This document shows, in pieces, positions 24,472 to 34,164 of a stretch of 64,000 nt of DNA. The notes beneath the pieces were generated by a model. It saw only the letters and a program-made list of their open reading frames with translations, was not told the origin of the DNA and searched no databases. The number at the start of each line of letters is the position of its first letter. Positions within the stretch are counted from its first letter, which is position 1. Source of the DNA: CALBPI01 sp039821645 (GTDB lineage Bacteria > Pseudomonadota > Gammaproteobacteria > Steroidobacterales > Woeseiaceae); assembly GCA_039821645.1 (NCBI GenBank), contig JBCBNU010000008.1, forward strand, positions 3,183-67,182, read 5' to 3'. The translations under genes and the position numbers were made by a program.

Positions 24472-26934
24472 TTACTCGCCAAACGTTTTGCGAATGGACA
24501 GACCGTAGGTACGCGGTGCGTTCGGGTAGCCGTTGAAGCTGCCTTCCTGCGCTACGGTCGGGAATGCACTCTGCAGGAACTCGTCTTCCGTCAGGTTGCG
24601 GCCCCACAGGCCGAATTCCCAGCCGCTCGGCGTTGCAATACCGAAGCTCGCGTTGAGCAGGCCGACTTCGCGAGAAGCGATTTCTTCCGGCACGTTTTCG
24701 ATCACCTGGACATCGCTCTCATACTGGTAGTCACCCCGCGCGAACGCGGTCCAGCCGTTGTTCAGCTCCCAAGTGTATGTCGCTGCGAGGCTGGCTGAGG
24801 TTTCACTGACGCCCGGAGGTGCCGTGCCAGTCAGGTCGCCGACGGAGCTCATGGTGAAGTCGTCAAATTCCGGATCGAGCAGCATCACCGCGAAGTTCAA
24901 CTGCAGCTGCTCCGTCGCATACCACAGTGACTCGAACTCGAGACCCGTCGTGGACTGTTCACCCGCGTTGATCAGGCTGAAGCCCGTACCGGTGAATACG
25001 TTCGACTGGAAGCCTTCGATCGACTGATCGAAGATCGTCAAAGCGAAGTTACCGCGGTTGAAAGAGCCCTTAAGGCCCGCTTCAATGACCGTCGTCTCTT
25101 CGGGATCCGCAAAGCGCGTGCCCGGCAACTGCTGAGCCGGTGCAAGTCCGGCAGCCTGCAATGCACCAATATTTTGCGGCAGCGGACGGGAGTCACGTGA
25201 CAGGTTCCAGGACGTTGCCTTGAAGCCTGTGCCGTAGCTGACGTAACCGTTAAGGCTGTCCGTCAAATCGTAAGCAAGACGTACGGTATAGGTAACGTCG
25301 GAATCATCAGAAGTTCCCGTCTCTACTTCGTTCGGAATAGAGAGCGTTTGCGGCAGGAACTGGAACGGACGCAGTGCCAGCAACTCGTTACACGCCGGCG
25401 GCGGGTTGGTGGCAGAGCAAGGCACGTTCGCCAACTCTGGCGGCAAGCCGAGACCTACGCCAATAGCCGCGAAGTCCAACTGTGAGAATACGTCGTCGTT
25501 TTCCTGTCGCAGCGTGATGTCTTTCTCGACCTGCGTGTAGTTCGCGCCCACCGTCGCCGTAAAGCGATCGGTCAGGTAGAAATCGAAGTTCGCAAAGATC
25601 GACAGCGACTGATCGTCCTGCGTCGCAAAATCGCGTGCACCTGCGCCCTCAGCGAAGAACGTGCCTGGCGGCAGGCCAAGACCCGCTTCGAGATCAGAGA
25701 ACGTGTTCGGATCAGCACCTGTTGCTACAGCCAGCTGTTCACCGTATGCGCGGAAGTCAGCGCCGTACAGCAGCGCCGTGTTGTATGCCACATCCTCCTG
25801 CGCGTAGAACAAACCGAGCAGGAAGTCGGTCTTCTCACCGAAGCTTGTCGTCAGACGAAGCTCTTGTGTGAAGGTGTCGATGTCACGGTCCTCGAAGTTG
25901 CGACCGATCAGGTCTGCACTCGTGAAGTCCGAGTCAGCGTTGGATACTGCGCTCTGGTTACGGAACGCGGTGATGGAGGTCACATCGAAGTTATCGAAGC
26001 TGAAGTCCATCTGTGCCGAGATGCCGCTGTTCTCGATCTCATTGTCGGAATCGAAGTTGATGAACGTGCCGTAGGAGAACGGATCGTTCGGCACCAGGCT
26101 GCCTCCTATTCCTTCTATGATGGCACCGGTCGGACCGTTGAACAGATTGGTCGTGCCGCAACAGTTCTCATCGATCTCGTCGAAGTCAGCGATGATGCGC
26201 ATGGAGAACGTTTCGTTCGGTTCGATCAACAGATCACCACGAACCCCGTAGCGGTTACGCTCATTCAGCTCGGAGCCATCCTCGAAGTTATCGAAGTAGC
26301 CGTCGCGCTGGTTGTAGTTGCCCGATAGGCTGAATGCTACGGTCTCCGATAGCGGGCCCGTGACATTGCCGCGGAACACTGTGGAGCCGAAGTTACCTGC
26401 CAGCACTTCAACAGAACCACCCGCTTCAAACTGCGGTGCCTGTGTGACGACACTGATAACACCCGCAGACGCGTTCTTACCAAACAGCGTGCTCTGCGGA
26501 CCGCGCAGCACTTCGATACGCTCGAGGTTCGGCAGGTCAGACAAGGCAGATGCCGAACGAGAGCGGTAAACGCCGTCGATGAAGACGCCGACCGAAGGCT
26601 CGATACCCGGGTTGTTAGCACCGTTACCGAAACCGCGGATCAGAAAGTTGGTGTTGCCGGTTGACTGTAACTGGCTTACGCGAAGCGAAGGAACAACCGT
26701 CTGCAGATCGATCACGTCGAGGATGACCGCTTTTTCAATGGTGTCCGCGTCGGTGACCGATACCGAGATGGGTACTTCCTGCAACGTTTGTTCGCGTTTT
26801 GCAGCCGTGACTATGATCTCTTCGAGAAACGCATCTTCCTGAGCGAATATTGGATTGGTTGCGACGCTCATCAGCGCGCCAAATGTCAGCGCTGAGCTTA
26901 TCGCACTACGTCGTAACCCTTTGAAATTACGCAT
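24472..26934 (-). CDS. TonB-dependent outer-membrane receptor
   Basis: An 820-residue outer-membrane transporter. A signal peptide (to about FAQ, residue 31) precedes a TonB box-like EEIIVTA. The plug domain follows (EVPISVSV, FLIRGFGNGANNPGIEPSVGVFIDGVY, LERIEVLRGPQSTLFGKNASAGVI), then a 22-strand-type barrel ending in a terminal aromatic strand (TYGLSIRKTFGE). The type is the large catabolic/siderophore-like receptor class common in marine and alphaproteobacterial-like heterotrophs. The ligand is not known; no fused signalling domain or adjacent sigma/anti-sigma pair is present. A double Cys (ENCCGTTN) in an extracellular loop is unusual. It ends at a strong terminator. Confidence 0.9.
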   Translation of the reverse strand: MRNFKGLRRSAISSALTFGALMSVATNPIFAQEDAFLEEIIVTAAKREQTLQEVPISVSVTDADTIEKAVILDVIDLQTVVPSLRVSQLQSTGNTNFLIRGFGNGANNPGIEPSVGVFIDGVYRSRSASALSDLPNLERIEVLRGPQSTLFGKNASAGVISVVTQAPQFEAGGSVEVLAGNFGSTVFRGNVTGPLSETVAFSLSGNYNQRDGYFDNFEDGSELNERNRYGVRGDLLIEPNETFSMRIIADFDEIDENCCGTTNLFNGPTGAIIEGIGGSLVPNDPFSYGTFINFDSDNEIENSGISAQMDFSFDNFDVTSITAFRNQSAVSNADSDFTSADLIGRNFEDRDIDTFTQELRLTTSFGEKTDFLLGLFYAQEDVAYNTALLYGADFRAYGEQLAVATGADPNTFSDLEAGLGLPPGTFFAEGAGARDFATQDDQSLSIFANFDFYLTDRFTATVGANYTQVEKDITLRQENDDVFSQLDFAAIGVGLGLPPELANVPCSATNPPPACNELLALRPFQFLPQTLSIPNEVETGTSDDSDVTYTVRLAYDLTDSLNGYVSYGTGFKATSWNLSRDSRPLPQNIGALQAAGLAPAQQLPGTRFADPEETTVIEAGLKGSFNRGNFALTIFDQSIEGFQSNVFTGTGFSLINAGEQSTTGLEFESLWYATEQLQLNFAVMLLDPEFDDFTMSSVGDLTGTAPPGVSETSASLAATYTWELNNGWTAFARGDYQYESDVQVIENVPEEIASREVGLLNASFGIATPSGWEFGLWGRNLTEDEFLQSAFPTVAQEGSFNGYPNAPRTYGLSIRKTFGE

Positions 26935-27003
26935 CTAAACCCCCGTTTAACGTGCGTCATATAGGATGGAGTGTGCGCCAGAAGCGCACCCATGAACGCG
27001 CGG

Positions 27004-27032
27004 AGTATAGAGCACACCTCTCAGATTAGAAA
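27004..27032 (-). promoter_or_regulatory. Possible sigma-70 promoter of the TonB-dependent receptor
   Basis: On the minus strand, TATACT (27009-27004) is a good -10 box, with TTTCTA 17 bases upstream as a weak -35. It lies about 70 bases before the receptor ATG. A GTGCG/CGCAC hairpin sits in the leader between (about 26972-26990). No Fur box was recognised. Confidence 0.4.
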
Positions 27033-27091
27033 CAGGTTATGGCATAAACCCCTAATTATTCAGGAATAATGTTGTGTTAATGAGACACGCG

Positions 27092-28897
27092 TCACGCTCG
27101 GTCGGATATCGCACGCAAAGCGTCGATCGAAACGCTGTGACAAGTATCGTCGAGTGTGGCGACCAACTGAATGTCCAGCCTCGCCTTGGGCAACTCATAG
27201 CGGAAGAAGTACTCGCAAGCGGCTAGCTTGCCCTCGTAGAACGCTGAGTCACCGTTCGCCTCGATGCCACTCGCGGCGGCGAGTGCCTGTCGCAACCAGA
27301 GCCACGCAGCCACCACATGTCCGAATCCGTTCAAAAACACCGTGGCGTTCGCCAGCGCCAGCGTGCGGTCCGCGCACTCACCGGTCGCTCTGACGGCCTC
27401 CAGCACCTCAGCCCACGCACCGTCTAGCTCTGCCGCGTGCGCGGCGAAGCGCGCATCTGCCCTCGCCGCTTCGAGATCATCCGCCATCTCCCCGGCGAGC
27501 AATTGCAAAGCGGCGCCATCACCCAGTCGCACCTTGCGACCGAGAATGTCGAGACCGTGGATCGCCCAGGTGCCCTCGTGGATATGATTAAGTCGATTGT
27601 CGCGGTAGTAGCGCTCGACCGGATAGTCTCGGGTGTAGCCGTAGCCACCGAGGATCTGGATCGCGAGTTTGTTGGCTTCAAGGCAATATTCCGATGGCCA
27701 GCTCTTGGCCACCGGCGTGAGCAACTCCAGTAGCAACTCGTACGCATCGACGGTGTTCTTGTCCTCACTGATCGACTGGCGATCTTGTAACCAGCCACAG
27801 TACTGAATCAGCGCAAGACCACCCTCTACCCAGACTTTCTGCGCCATCAACATTCGGCGCACATCTGCGTGCTCGATGATCGGCACCTGCGGCTGCGCTG
27901 GATCCTTCGCACCGAGCGGTCGCCCTTGGCGGCGTTCCTGCGCGTAGTCGAGCGAATAGAGATAGCCACCCAGTCCTGCCATCACCGCGGCAAGCCCAAC
28001 ACCGATGCGCGCTTCGTTCATCATGTGGAACATGTTGGCAAGACCTGCGCCTTCAGCGCCGACAATATAGCCTTCGCTCGCCCCACCCTCGCCGAAGTTC
28101 AGCAAACAGTTCGTGGTGCCGCGCTGCCCCATCTTGTGATTCAAACCCGCAAGCGCAATGTGGTTGTCCTCACCGAGTGATCCATCCTCGTTCACGCGAA
28201 TCTTCGGCACTAGGAACAGGGAAATCCCTTTGACCCCTGCCGGGGCGTCCGGGGTTTTGGCGAGCACCATATGAATGATGTTTTCACTCAACGGCTGATC
28301 ACCACCCGAGATCCACATCTTGGTGCCCTCGAGGTGGTAGGTCCCATCCGCCTGCTTAGTGGCCGTCGTGCGAACATCCGCCAGCGATGATCCCGCCTGT
28401 GTCTCCGACAAACACATCGTGCCGAACCAGCGTCCCTCCAACATCGGTGGCAGGAAGCGCGCCTTGAGTTCATCGCTACCGCACACGTTCAACATGTTCG
28501 CGTTCGCACCGGTCAGAAACAGATAATTGCTCGCCGCCGTGTTGGCGCAGGAAAACAGCCCACCAATCGCGTGCGAGACAGAGAACGGCAGCTGCATACC
28601 GCCAACATCCTGATCGAAGCCTGTGGTCAACATGCCCGCCTCGGAATAAGCCGCGAGCGCCTTACCCACCTCCGGCATCATCTCGACCTTCCCGTCGACA
28701 AACTTCGGCTCATTCGCATCCAGCTCGGCTGCGAGCGGCGCGAACTCCTCTTCGGCAATCGCTTGCGCCGTATCGAGAATCGCGGCCAATGTCTCCCTGT
28801 CGTATTCAGCATAGCGCGGCGCTTTCAGGACATCCTCGAGCCCAAACACTTCATAAAACAGGAAATCGAGATCGCGGCGACTCACGACTAGCGACAT
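27092..28897 (-). CDS. Long-type acyl-CoA dehydrogenase (DmdC/AcdA-like)
   Basis: A 601-residue FAD acyl-CoA dehydrogenase that desaturates an acyl-CoA at the alpha,beta position. MCLSETQAGSSLADVRT and the KMWISGGDQ flavin-binding stretch mark the central domain; the helical catalytic domain with LAIQILGGYGYTRDYPVERYYRD follows, and a C-terminal extension of about 130 residues sets it apart from 380-residue enzymes and matches the subgroup that includes 3-methylmercaptopropionyl-CoA dehydrogenase. It is divergent from liuR and shares the control region with it, so it is probably in the same regulon. Its exact acyl substrate is not readable. Confidence 0.85.
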   Translation of the reverse strand: MSLVVSRRDLDFLFYEVFGLEDVLKAPRYAEYDRETLAAILDTAQAIAEEEFAPLAAELDANEPKFVDGKVEMMPEVGKALAAYSEAGMLTTGFDQDVGGMQLPFSVSHAIGGLFSCANTAASNYLFLTGANANMLNVCGSDELKARFLPPMLEGRWFGTMCLSETQAGSSLADVRTTATKQADGTYHLEGTKMWISGGDQPLSENIIHMVLAKTPDAPAGVKGISLFLVPKIRVNEDGSLGEDNHIALAGLNHKMGQRGTTNCLLNFGEGGASEGYIVGAEGAGLANMFHMMNEARIGVGLAAVMAGLGGYLYSLDYAQERRQGRPLGAKDPAQPQVPIIEHADVRRMLMAQKVWVEGGLALIQYCGWLQDRQSISEDKNTVDAYELLLELLTPVAKSWPSEYCLEANKLAIQILGGYGYTRDYPVERYYRDNRLNHIHEGTWAIHGLDILGRKVRLGDGAALQLLAGEMADDLEAARADARFAAHAAELDGAWAEVLEAVRATGECADRTLALANATVFLNGFGHVVAAWLWLRQALAAASGIEANGDSAFYEGKLAACEYFFRYELPKARLDIQLVATLDDTCHSVSIDALRAISDRA

Positions 28898-28958
28898 GGG
28901 GTGCTCTCCTTTACAGATCGACGCGGAGCATACCGCAGCAGGGTCTGGGAATCTTCAT

Positions 28959-28978
28959 TTACGTTAACGTCAACGTAA
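28959..28978. promoter_or_regulatory. Palindromic operator, probable LiuR site
   Basis: TTACGTT (28959-28965) and AACGTAA (28972-28978) are perfect inverted half-sites around AACGTC. It lies in the 95-base divergent spacer, 15 bases before the liuR ATG. MerR-family regulators bind such palindromes within promoters with stretched spacers, and LiuR sites in proteobacteria have similar ACGTNNACGT-rich character. Confidence 0.65.
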
Positions 28979-28992
28979 GTTAAAGTGCGAGC

Positions 28993-29403
28993 ATGAGTAA
29001 AGTCATCGAAGCCACCTACGCCATCGGGGATCTCGCCGACGAGTTTGGAGTGACCACGCGCACACTGCGTTTTTATGAGGAAAAGGGTTTTCTGAAACCC
29101 GAACGCCGAGGCCGCGTGCGCTATTTCAGTCAGGCGGATCGCGTGCGCCTGCGTCTGCTGCTGCGTGGCAAACGTCTCGGTTTATCGTTGGAGGAGAGCG
29201 CGGAAATCGTCGATCTCTACCAAACGCCCGAGGGCTCAAAGCGTCAGTTGAAAGTGCTGTTGGCAAAGCTCGCCGAGCGACGCGAACAACTGCTCGAACA
29301 AGCGAGAGACCTTGAGGCAACGCTCGATGAACTGGAGCGCGTAGAACAGCAGTGTGGCGACGCGCTCGCACGGCTGGAATCGCACGGCGGGACAGCACGA
29401 TGA
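28993..29403 (+). CDS. liuR: MerR-family transcriptional regulator, LiuR-type
   Basis: A 136-residue MerR-type regulator. The winged-helix domain is at the N-terminus (YAIGDLADEFGVTTRTLRFYEEKGFLKP, then GRVRYFSQADRVRLRLLLRGKRLG), followed by a long coiled-coil dimerisation helix. It lacks the C-terminal metal-binding cysteines of metal-sensing MerR proteins. As the first gene of a liu operon it fits LiuR, which controls leucine and isovalerate degradation. Its stop overlaps the start of the carboxylase beta gene (ATGA). The inverted repeat just upstream is its likely operator, so autoregulation and control of the divergent dehydrogenase gene are expected. Confidence 0.88.
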   Translation: MSKVIEATYAIGDLADEFGVTTRTLRFYEEKGFLKPERRGRVRYFSQADRVRLRLLLRGKRLGLSLEESAEIVDLYQTPEGSKRQLKVLLAKLAERREQLLEQARDLEATLDELERVEQQCGDALARLESHGGTAR

Positions 29404-31007
29404 GCCAAATCGACACAAAGATCGTGACCACAGATGATCGCTTCCGCGAAAACGCCGCGCACATGCGTGCGTTGGTCGAGGACCTCCGCAATGTCGTCGA
29501 CAAAGTTTGCGAGGGCGGTGGCGCTGCACGACAGGCGCGTCATGTCGAGCGGGGTAAGTTGCTCGCTCGCGACCGCATCCGAGCCTTGATCGATCCCGGC
29601 AGTGCGTTTCTTGAGCTTAGCCAGCTCGCCGCGCTCGACGTATACGAAACCGAGGTTCCCGCTGCTGGCATCATCACCGGCGTCGGTGTGATTCACGGGC
29701 GTGAGTGCATGCTTATCGCCAACGATGCCACCGTAAAAGGCGGGAGTTATTTTCCGCTGACCGGCAAGAAGCACCTACGCGCGCAACGCATCGCGTGGGA
29801 AAACCGCCTGCCGTGCATCTATCTCGTCGACTCGGGCGGTGCGTTCCTGCCGATGCAGGACGAAGTGTTCCCCGATCGCGAGCACTTCGGTCGTTGTTTT
29901 TTCCATCAGGCACGCATGTCGGCTGAGGGAATTCCACAGATTGCCGTGGTCATGGGTAGCTGCACCGCCGGCGGTGCATACGTGCCGGCAATGGCCGATG
30001 AATCGATCATCGTGGCTAATCAAGGCACGATCTTTTTGGGCGGACCGCCACTGGTCAAAGCCGCCACCGGTGAACAGGTCACGGCGGAGGCGCTCGGTGG
30101 CGCAGATGTACATTGCCGTGAATCAGGCGTCACCGATCACTATGCACGCAACGACGCACACGCACTGCAACTGGCGCGCGATGCCGTCAAGCGCCTGAAT
30201 CGTGAGCCGACCACTGCACACTTGCGTCAGGAATCGGTGCCACCGGCCTATCCTGTCGAAGAGCTTTACGGTGTGGTTCCGAGCACGCTGAACACGCCCT
30301 ACGATGTGCGCGAGGTCATCGCCCGAATTGTCGATGCGTCGGAGTTTCATGAATTCAAACCGCTCTACGGTGACACCCTCGTGTGTGGATTCGCAAACGT
30401 CGATGGCTACCCGGTGGGTATCGTTGCCAACAACGGCATTCTGTTCTCGGAGTCATCGCTTAAAGGTGCGCACTTCATAGAGTTGTGTACACAGCGCAAG
30501 ACGCCGCTCGTGTTCCTGCAAAACATCACCGGCTTTATGGTCGGGCGGCAATACGAAGCACGCGGCATCGCGAAAGATGGCGCGAAGCTTGTGAACGCGG
30601 TCGCGTGCGCAAATGTGCCAAAGATCACTTTCATCATCGGCGGCTCATTCGGCGCCGGCAACTACGGCATGGCCGGACGCGCCTACGATCCACGCTTCCT
30701 GTTCATGTGGCCGAATGCGCGCATTAGCGTGATGGGTGGTGAGCAGGCAGCAAGTGTCCTGGCCGAAGTCAAACGCGACCAACTCGAACGACAAGGCGAG
30801 ACCCTTAGCGAAGCGGCTGAACAAGCAATCAAGCAACCGGTGATCGACAACTATGAGCGCCAGGGCCATCCCTACTACGCCTCGGCAAGACTGTGGGACG
30901 ACGGTGTGATCGATCCGGCAGACACGCGTCGCGTGTTGTCGCGGTGTTTATCAGCAAGCCTTAACCGGGAAATCGAAGATACGCAGTTTGGCGTGTTCCG
31001 GATGTAA
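29400..31007 (+). CDS. liuB: Methylcrotonyl-CoA carboxylase, carboxyltransferase (beta) subunit
   Basis: The beta subunit of the biotin carboxylase that turns 3-methylcrotonyl-CoA into 3-methylglutaconyl-CoA in leucine breakdown. The carboxyltransferase fold is recognised by VGVIHGRECMLIANDATVKGGSYFPLTGKKHLRAQ-type sequence, LVDSGGAFLPMQDEVFPD, MGSCTAGGAYVPAM and FGAGNYGMAGRAYDPRF. Those last two are typical of methylcrotonyl-CoA, not propionyl-CoA, carboxylases. ATG at 29400 overlaps the liuR stop; 535 residues fits the family. The alpha subunit gene follows after 2 bases. Confidence 0.92.
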   Translation: MSQIDTKIVTTDDRFRENAAHMRALVEDLRNVVDKVCEGGGAARQARHVERGKLLARDRIRALIDPGSAFLELSQLAALDVYETEVPAAGIITGVGVIHGRECMLIANDATVKGGSYFPLTGKKHLRAQRIAWENRLPCIYLVDSGGAFLPMQDEVFPDREHFGRCFFHQARMSAEGIPQIAVVMGSCTAGGAYVPAMADESIIVANQGTIFLGGPPLVKAATGEQVTAEALGGADVHCRESGVTDHYARNDAHALQLARDAVKRLNREPTTAHLRQESVPPAYPVEELYGVVPSTLNTPYDVREVIARIVDASEFHEFKPLYGDTLVCGFANVDGYPVGIVANNGILFSESSLKGAHFIELCTQRKTPLVFLQNITGFMVGRQYEARGIAKDGAKLVNAVACANVPKITFIIGGSFGAGNYGMAGRAYDPRFLFMWPNARISVMGGEQAASVLAEVKRDQLERQGETLSEAAEQAIKQPVIDNYERQGHPYYASARLWDDGVIDPADTRRVLSRCLSASLNREIEDTQFGVFRM

Positions 31008-31009
31008 TC

Positions 31010-32992
31010 ATGGAAAAACTACTGATCGCCAATCGCGGTGAAATCGCCTGTCGCATTATCGCCACCGCAAAGAAACTCGGCATACCGACGGTCGCCGTCT
31101 TTTCGACGCCAGACGCTAGCGCACGACATGTCGAGCTGGCCGATGAGGCAGTGCACATCGGCGATGCTGCGCCGCAAGCGTCTTATCTCAAGCAGTCGGC
31201 GGTGCTCGATGCCGCGCGCCGCACAGGAGCGACCGCCATTCATCCGGGTTATGGATTTCTGTCCGAGAACGCGAGCTTTGCGCGCGCGTGTGCTGACGCG
31301 CACATGACGTTTGTCGGACCACCCGCCTCTGCGATTGATGCGATGGGCTCCAAGTCTGCCGCCAAGTCGATCATGCAGGCGGCCGGTGTACCGCTGTTGC
31401 CTGGCTATCACGGCGACGATCAGGCCGACGAGACACTTGAAAAAGCGGCTCTCGACATCGGTTATCCGGTGTTGCTGAAAGCTACGGCCGGGGGCGGTGG
31501 GAAAGGCATGCGAATCGTCGAGTCTGCAGGCGAGTTTGCAAACGCGTTGAAGACAGCGCGGCAAGAGGCTACGAGCGCATTTGGTGACGACAAGATGTTG
31601 GTCGAGAAGTATCTCGGCGCACCACGCCATATCGAGGTGCAGGTCTTTGCCGACACACACGGTAACTGCGTACACCTGCATGATCGTGACTGCTCCATCC
31701 AACGTCGCTATCAGAAAATTGTTGAAGAGGCCCCGGCTCCCGGCCTCGCTGAAGACTTGCGCGAGCGCATGGGCGCGGCAGCGATCGCTGCGGCTCGCGC
31801 CATCGATTACGTCGGCGCAGGCACGGTGGAATTTCTGCTCGAGGGTGACGGTTTCTATTTTATGGAAATGAACACCCGTTTGCAGGTGGAGCACCCGGTT
31901 ACCGAGGCAATCACTGGCGTTGATCTTGTGGCCTGGCAGTTGGCCATCGCCCGTGGCGAGGCGTTGCCGCTGTCGCAGTCGCAGATCCCGCGCGATGGTC
32001 ATGCAATTGAGGCACGTATTTATGCCGAAGATGCGGACGCCGGGTTTCTGCCAACGCCAGGCCCAATCCATTCGCTGCGCTGGCCCGACAGCGAGCCACA
32101 AGCGCGCATCGACACCGGCGTTCGATCAGGCGATGTGGTCAGCATTCACTACGATCCAATGATTGCGAAAATGGTCCAATATGCAGACACCCGCGAGGCT
32201 GCGGCCAGCGCGCTGTCCAGAAGTCTGCGCGACACGCTGTTTGTCGGACTCACTACCAATGTCGATTTCCTGATTCGTGTGTTGGACGCTCCAGCGTTTC
32301 TGGCGTCGCATCCCACAACCGCATTTCTCGGTGAGCAGGCTGAAGCCGTTGAACGGCGTGAGCCGTCGAATGACGCAATCGTTACGGCGGCGCTAGCGCT
32401 CTGGCATGAGGCGCAATCCGCACAACCCGGTACTTCTTGGCATACCGGCACGGGATGGTGGCCAAATCAACCGCCGCAAGTGAGTTTTCAGATGCAGGTA
32501 GGACCGATGGCACTGGATATAACGGTTGGCTTCGATTGCGATGGAACGATGCCGTCCGCCGTGCGCTGGTCAGAGAACGCCGTTGCCTTGGAGGGTGTTC
32601 GCATCTCAACAAACGAATTGGTCTTTGCGCGCGACGGCCATCGGATCCGCACGAGCGCCCTCATTCGAAACGGCATGGGCGTGATCAGCGCCGGGGCGCG
32701 CCAATGGTCAATCGCGAGAATTCCTCCCGATCTGGGCGAGGCATCCGTCGGTGTGTCCGATGGCACTTTACGAGCACCGATGACCGGACGTCTGGTCGAG
32801 CTGCAAGTACGCGCGGGAGACACCGTTAACGCGGGCGACACCATCCTCGTTATGGAGGCCATGAAGATGGCGCACACACTGACCGCGCCGATCAACGGCA
32901 CGATCACCGACTGCCACGTCGCACCTGGCGACCTCGTCGAGGGCGGGCAAGTGCTCGTGCTCATTGAACCCGAACAAACCGATACCGATTAG
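31010..32992 (+). CDS. liuD: Methylcrotonyl-CoA carboxylase, biotin-containing (alpha) subunit
   Basis: A 660-residue fusion of biotin carboxylase (IANRGEIACRII at the N-terminus, the ATP-grasp loop KATAGGGGKGMRIV, and EMNTRLQVEHPVTE), a connecting domain and a C-terminal biotinyl domain with VMEAMKMAHTL, where the Lys carries biotin (about residue 622). With the beta subunit it carboxylates 3-methylcrotonyl-CoA using ATP and bicarbonate. The gene follows liuB after 2 bases, in one operon. Length and order match liu loci in gammaproteobacteria. Confidence 0.93.
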   Translation: MEKLLIANRGEIACRIIATAKKLGIPTVAVFSTPDASARHVELADEAVHIGDAAPQASYLKQSAVLDAARRTGATAIHPGYGFLSENASFARACADAHMTFVGPPASAIDAMGSKSAAKSIMQAAGVPLLPGYHGDDQADETLEKAALDIGYPVLLKATAGGGGKGMRIVESAGEFANALKTARQEATSAFGDDKMLVEKYLGAPRHIEVQVFADTHGNCVHLHDRDCSIQRRYQKIVEEAPAPGLAEDLRERMGAAAIAAARAIDYVGAGTVEFLLEGDGFYFMEMNTRLQVEHPVTEAITGVDLVAWQLAIARGEALPLSQSQIPRDGHAIEARIYAEDADAGFLPTPGPIHSLRWPDSEPQARIDTGVRSGDVVSIHYDPMIAKMVQYADTREAAASALSRSLRDTLFVGLTTNVDFLIRVLDAPAFLASHPTTAFLGEQAEAVERREPSNDAIVTAALALWHEAQSAQPGTSWHTGTGWWPNQPPQVSFQMQVGPMALDITVGFDCDGTMPSAVRWSENAVALEGVRISTNELVFARDGHRIRTSALIRNGMGVISAGARQWSIARIPPDLGEASVGVSDGTLRAPMTGRLVELQVRAGDTVNAGDTILVMEAMKMAHTLTAPINGTITDCHVAPGDLVEGGQVLVLIEPEQTDTD

Positions 32993-33000
32993 GAACTCCA

Positions 33001-34155
33001 ATGCTCGACTTTGATCTTGGTGAAGACATCGAACTGCTACGTGACACGGTGCGCCAATTCGCACAGGCGGAGATTGCGCCGCGCGCGCAAGACATCGATC
33101 GCGACAATGCATTCCCGACAGACCTTTGGCCGAAGTTCGGCGAACTGGGTCTGCTCGGCATGACGGTTGCTGAGGAATATGGTGGCAGCGGCATGGGCTA
33201 TCTGGCTCATGCGATCGCTTATGAGGAAATCTCGCGAGCATCGGCCTCCGTTGGTCTGTCCTACGGCGCCCATTCGAACCTCTGTGTGAACCAGATATAC
33301 CGCAACGGCACCGATGCGCAACGCGAAAAATACCTGCCCGCATTATGCGCAGGCACTGCAGTGGGTGCGCTCGCGATGTCGGAGCCCGGTGCAGGATCGG
33401 ACGTGGTCAGCATGCGTTTGAAAGCCACCGCCGACGGCGACCATTTCGTACTCAACGGCAGCAAGATGTGGATCACGAACGGACCGGACGCCCAAACCTA
33501 TGTGATCTATGCGAAGACTGACCCCGATGCCGGCTCTCGCGGGATCACCGCATTTATCGTGGAGCGCGATACCCCCGGATTCACACAGGGCCCGAAACTG
33601 GACAAGCTCGGTATGCGTGGCTCCAACACCTGCGAGCTGATTTTTGAGGACTGCCGGATACCCGCGCAGACCATGCTCGGGAAACTGAATGAGGGCGTGC
33701 GCGTTCTGATGTCTGGCCTAGACTATGAACGCGCCCTGCTGGCTGCGGGCCCCGTTGGCATCATGCAGGCGGCAATGGATGTGGTGCTGCCCTACATCCA
33801 CGAGCGCAAACAGTTCGATCGACCGATCGGCGAGTTTCAACTGATGCAAGGCAAAATCGCCGACATGTACGCGTCGTTGAACGCATCGCGTGGATATCTG
33901 TACGCTGTGTGCCGCGCTTGCGACAACGGCCGTGTCAGTCGTGCGGATTGTGCGGCGGTCATACTCTACACCGCAGAGCGCGCAACGCAGGTCGCGCTCG
34001 AAGCGATTCAGGCGCTCGGTGGCAACGGCTATATCAACGACTACCCCACTGGGCGCTTGTTGCGCGATGCGAAGCTGTACGAAATCGGTGCCGGCACTTC
34101 CGAGGTGCGCCGCATGTTGGTCGGTCGTGAACTGTTCGCCGCATCCGCGGGCTAG
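33001..34155 (+). CDS. liuA: Isovaleryl-CoA dehydrogenase
   Basis: A 384-residue acyl-CoA dehydrogenase that converts isovaleryl-CoA to 3-methylcrotonyl-CoA, the substrate of the carboxylase encoded just upstream. Signature sequences are MSEPGAGSDVVSMRLKA, KMWITNGPDA, and DYERALLAAGPVGIM, where the Glu is at the position of the catalytic base particular to isovaleryl-CoA dehydrogenases; IQALGGNGYINDYPTGRLLRDAKL ends the family pattern. It is 8 bases after liuD. Operon context and active-site Glu make the assignment firm. Confidence 0.92.
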   Translation: MLDFDLGEDIELLRDTVRQFAQAEIAPRAQDIDRDNAFPTDLWPKFGELGLLGMTVAEEYGGSGMGYLAHAIAYEEISRASASVGLSYGAHSNLCVNQIYRNGTDAQREKYLPALCAGTAVGALAMSEPGAGSDVVSMRLKATADGDHFVLNGSKMWITNGPDAQTYVIYAKTDPDAGSRGITAFIVERDTPGFTQGPKLDKLGMRGSNTCELIFEDCRIPAQTMLGKLNEGVRVLMSGLDYERALLAAGPVGIMQAAMDVVLPYIHERKQFDRPIGEFQLMQGKIADMYASLNASRGYLYAVCRACDNGRVSRADCAAVILYTAERATQVALEAIQALGGNGYINDYPTGRLLRDAKLYEIGAGTSEVRRMLVGRELFAASAG

Positions 34156-34164
34156 GAGAAAGCG

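Noticed and set aside
28921..28992. Second regulator or small gene in the liuR spacer
   Set aside because: Only 95 bases long, fully accounted for by the palindrome and leader.
31019..32101. 360-residue open frame antisense to the biotin carboxylase gene
   Set aside because: The opposite strand encodes conserved liuD; the antisense product is Arg- and Cys-rich with no family signal.
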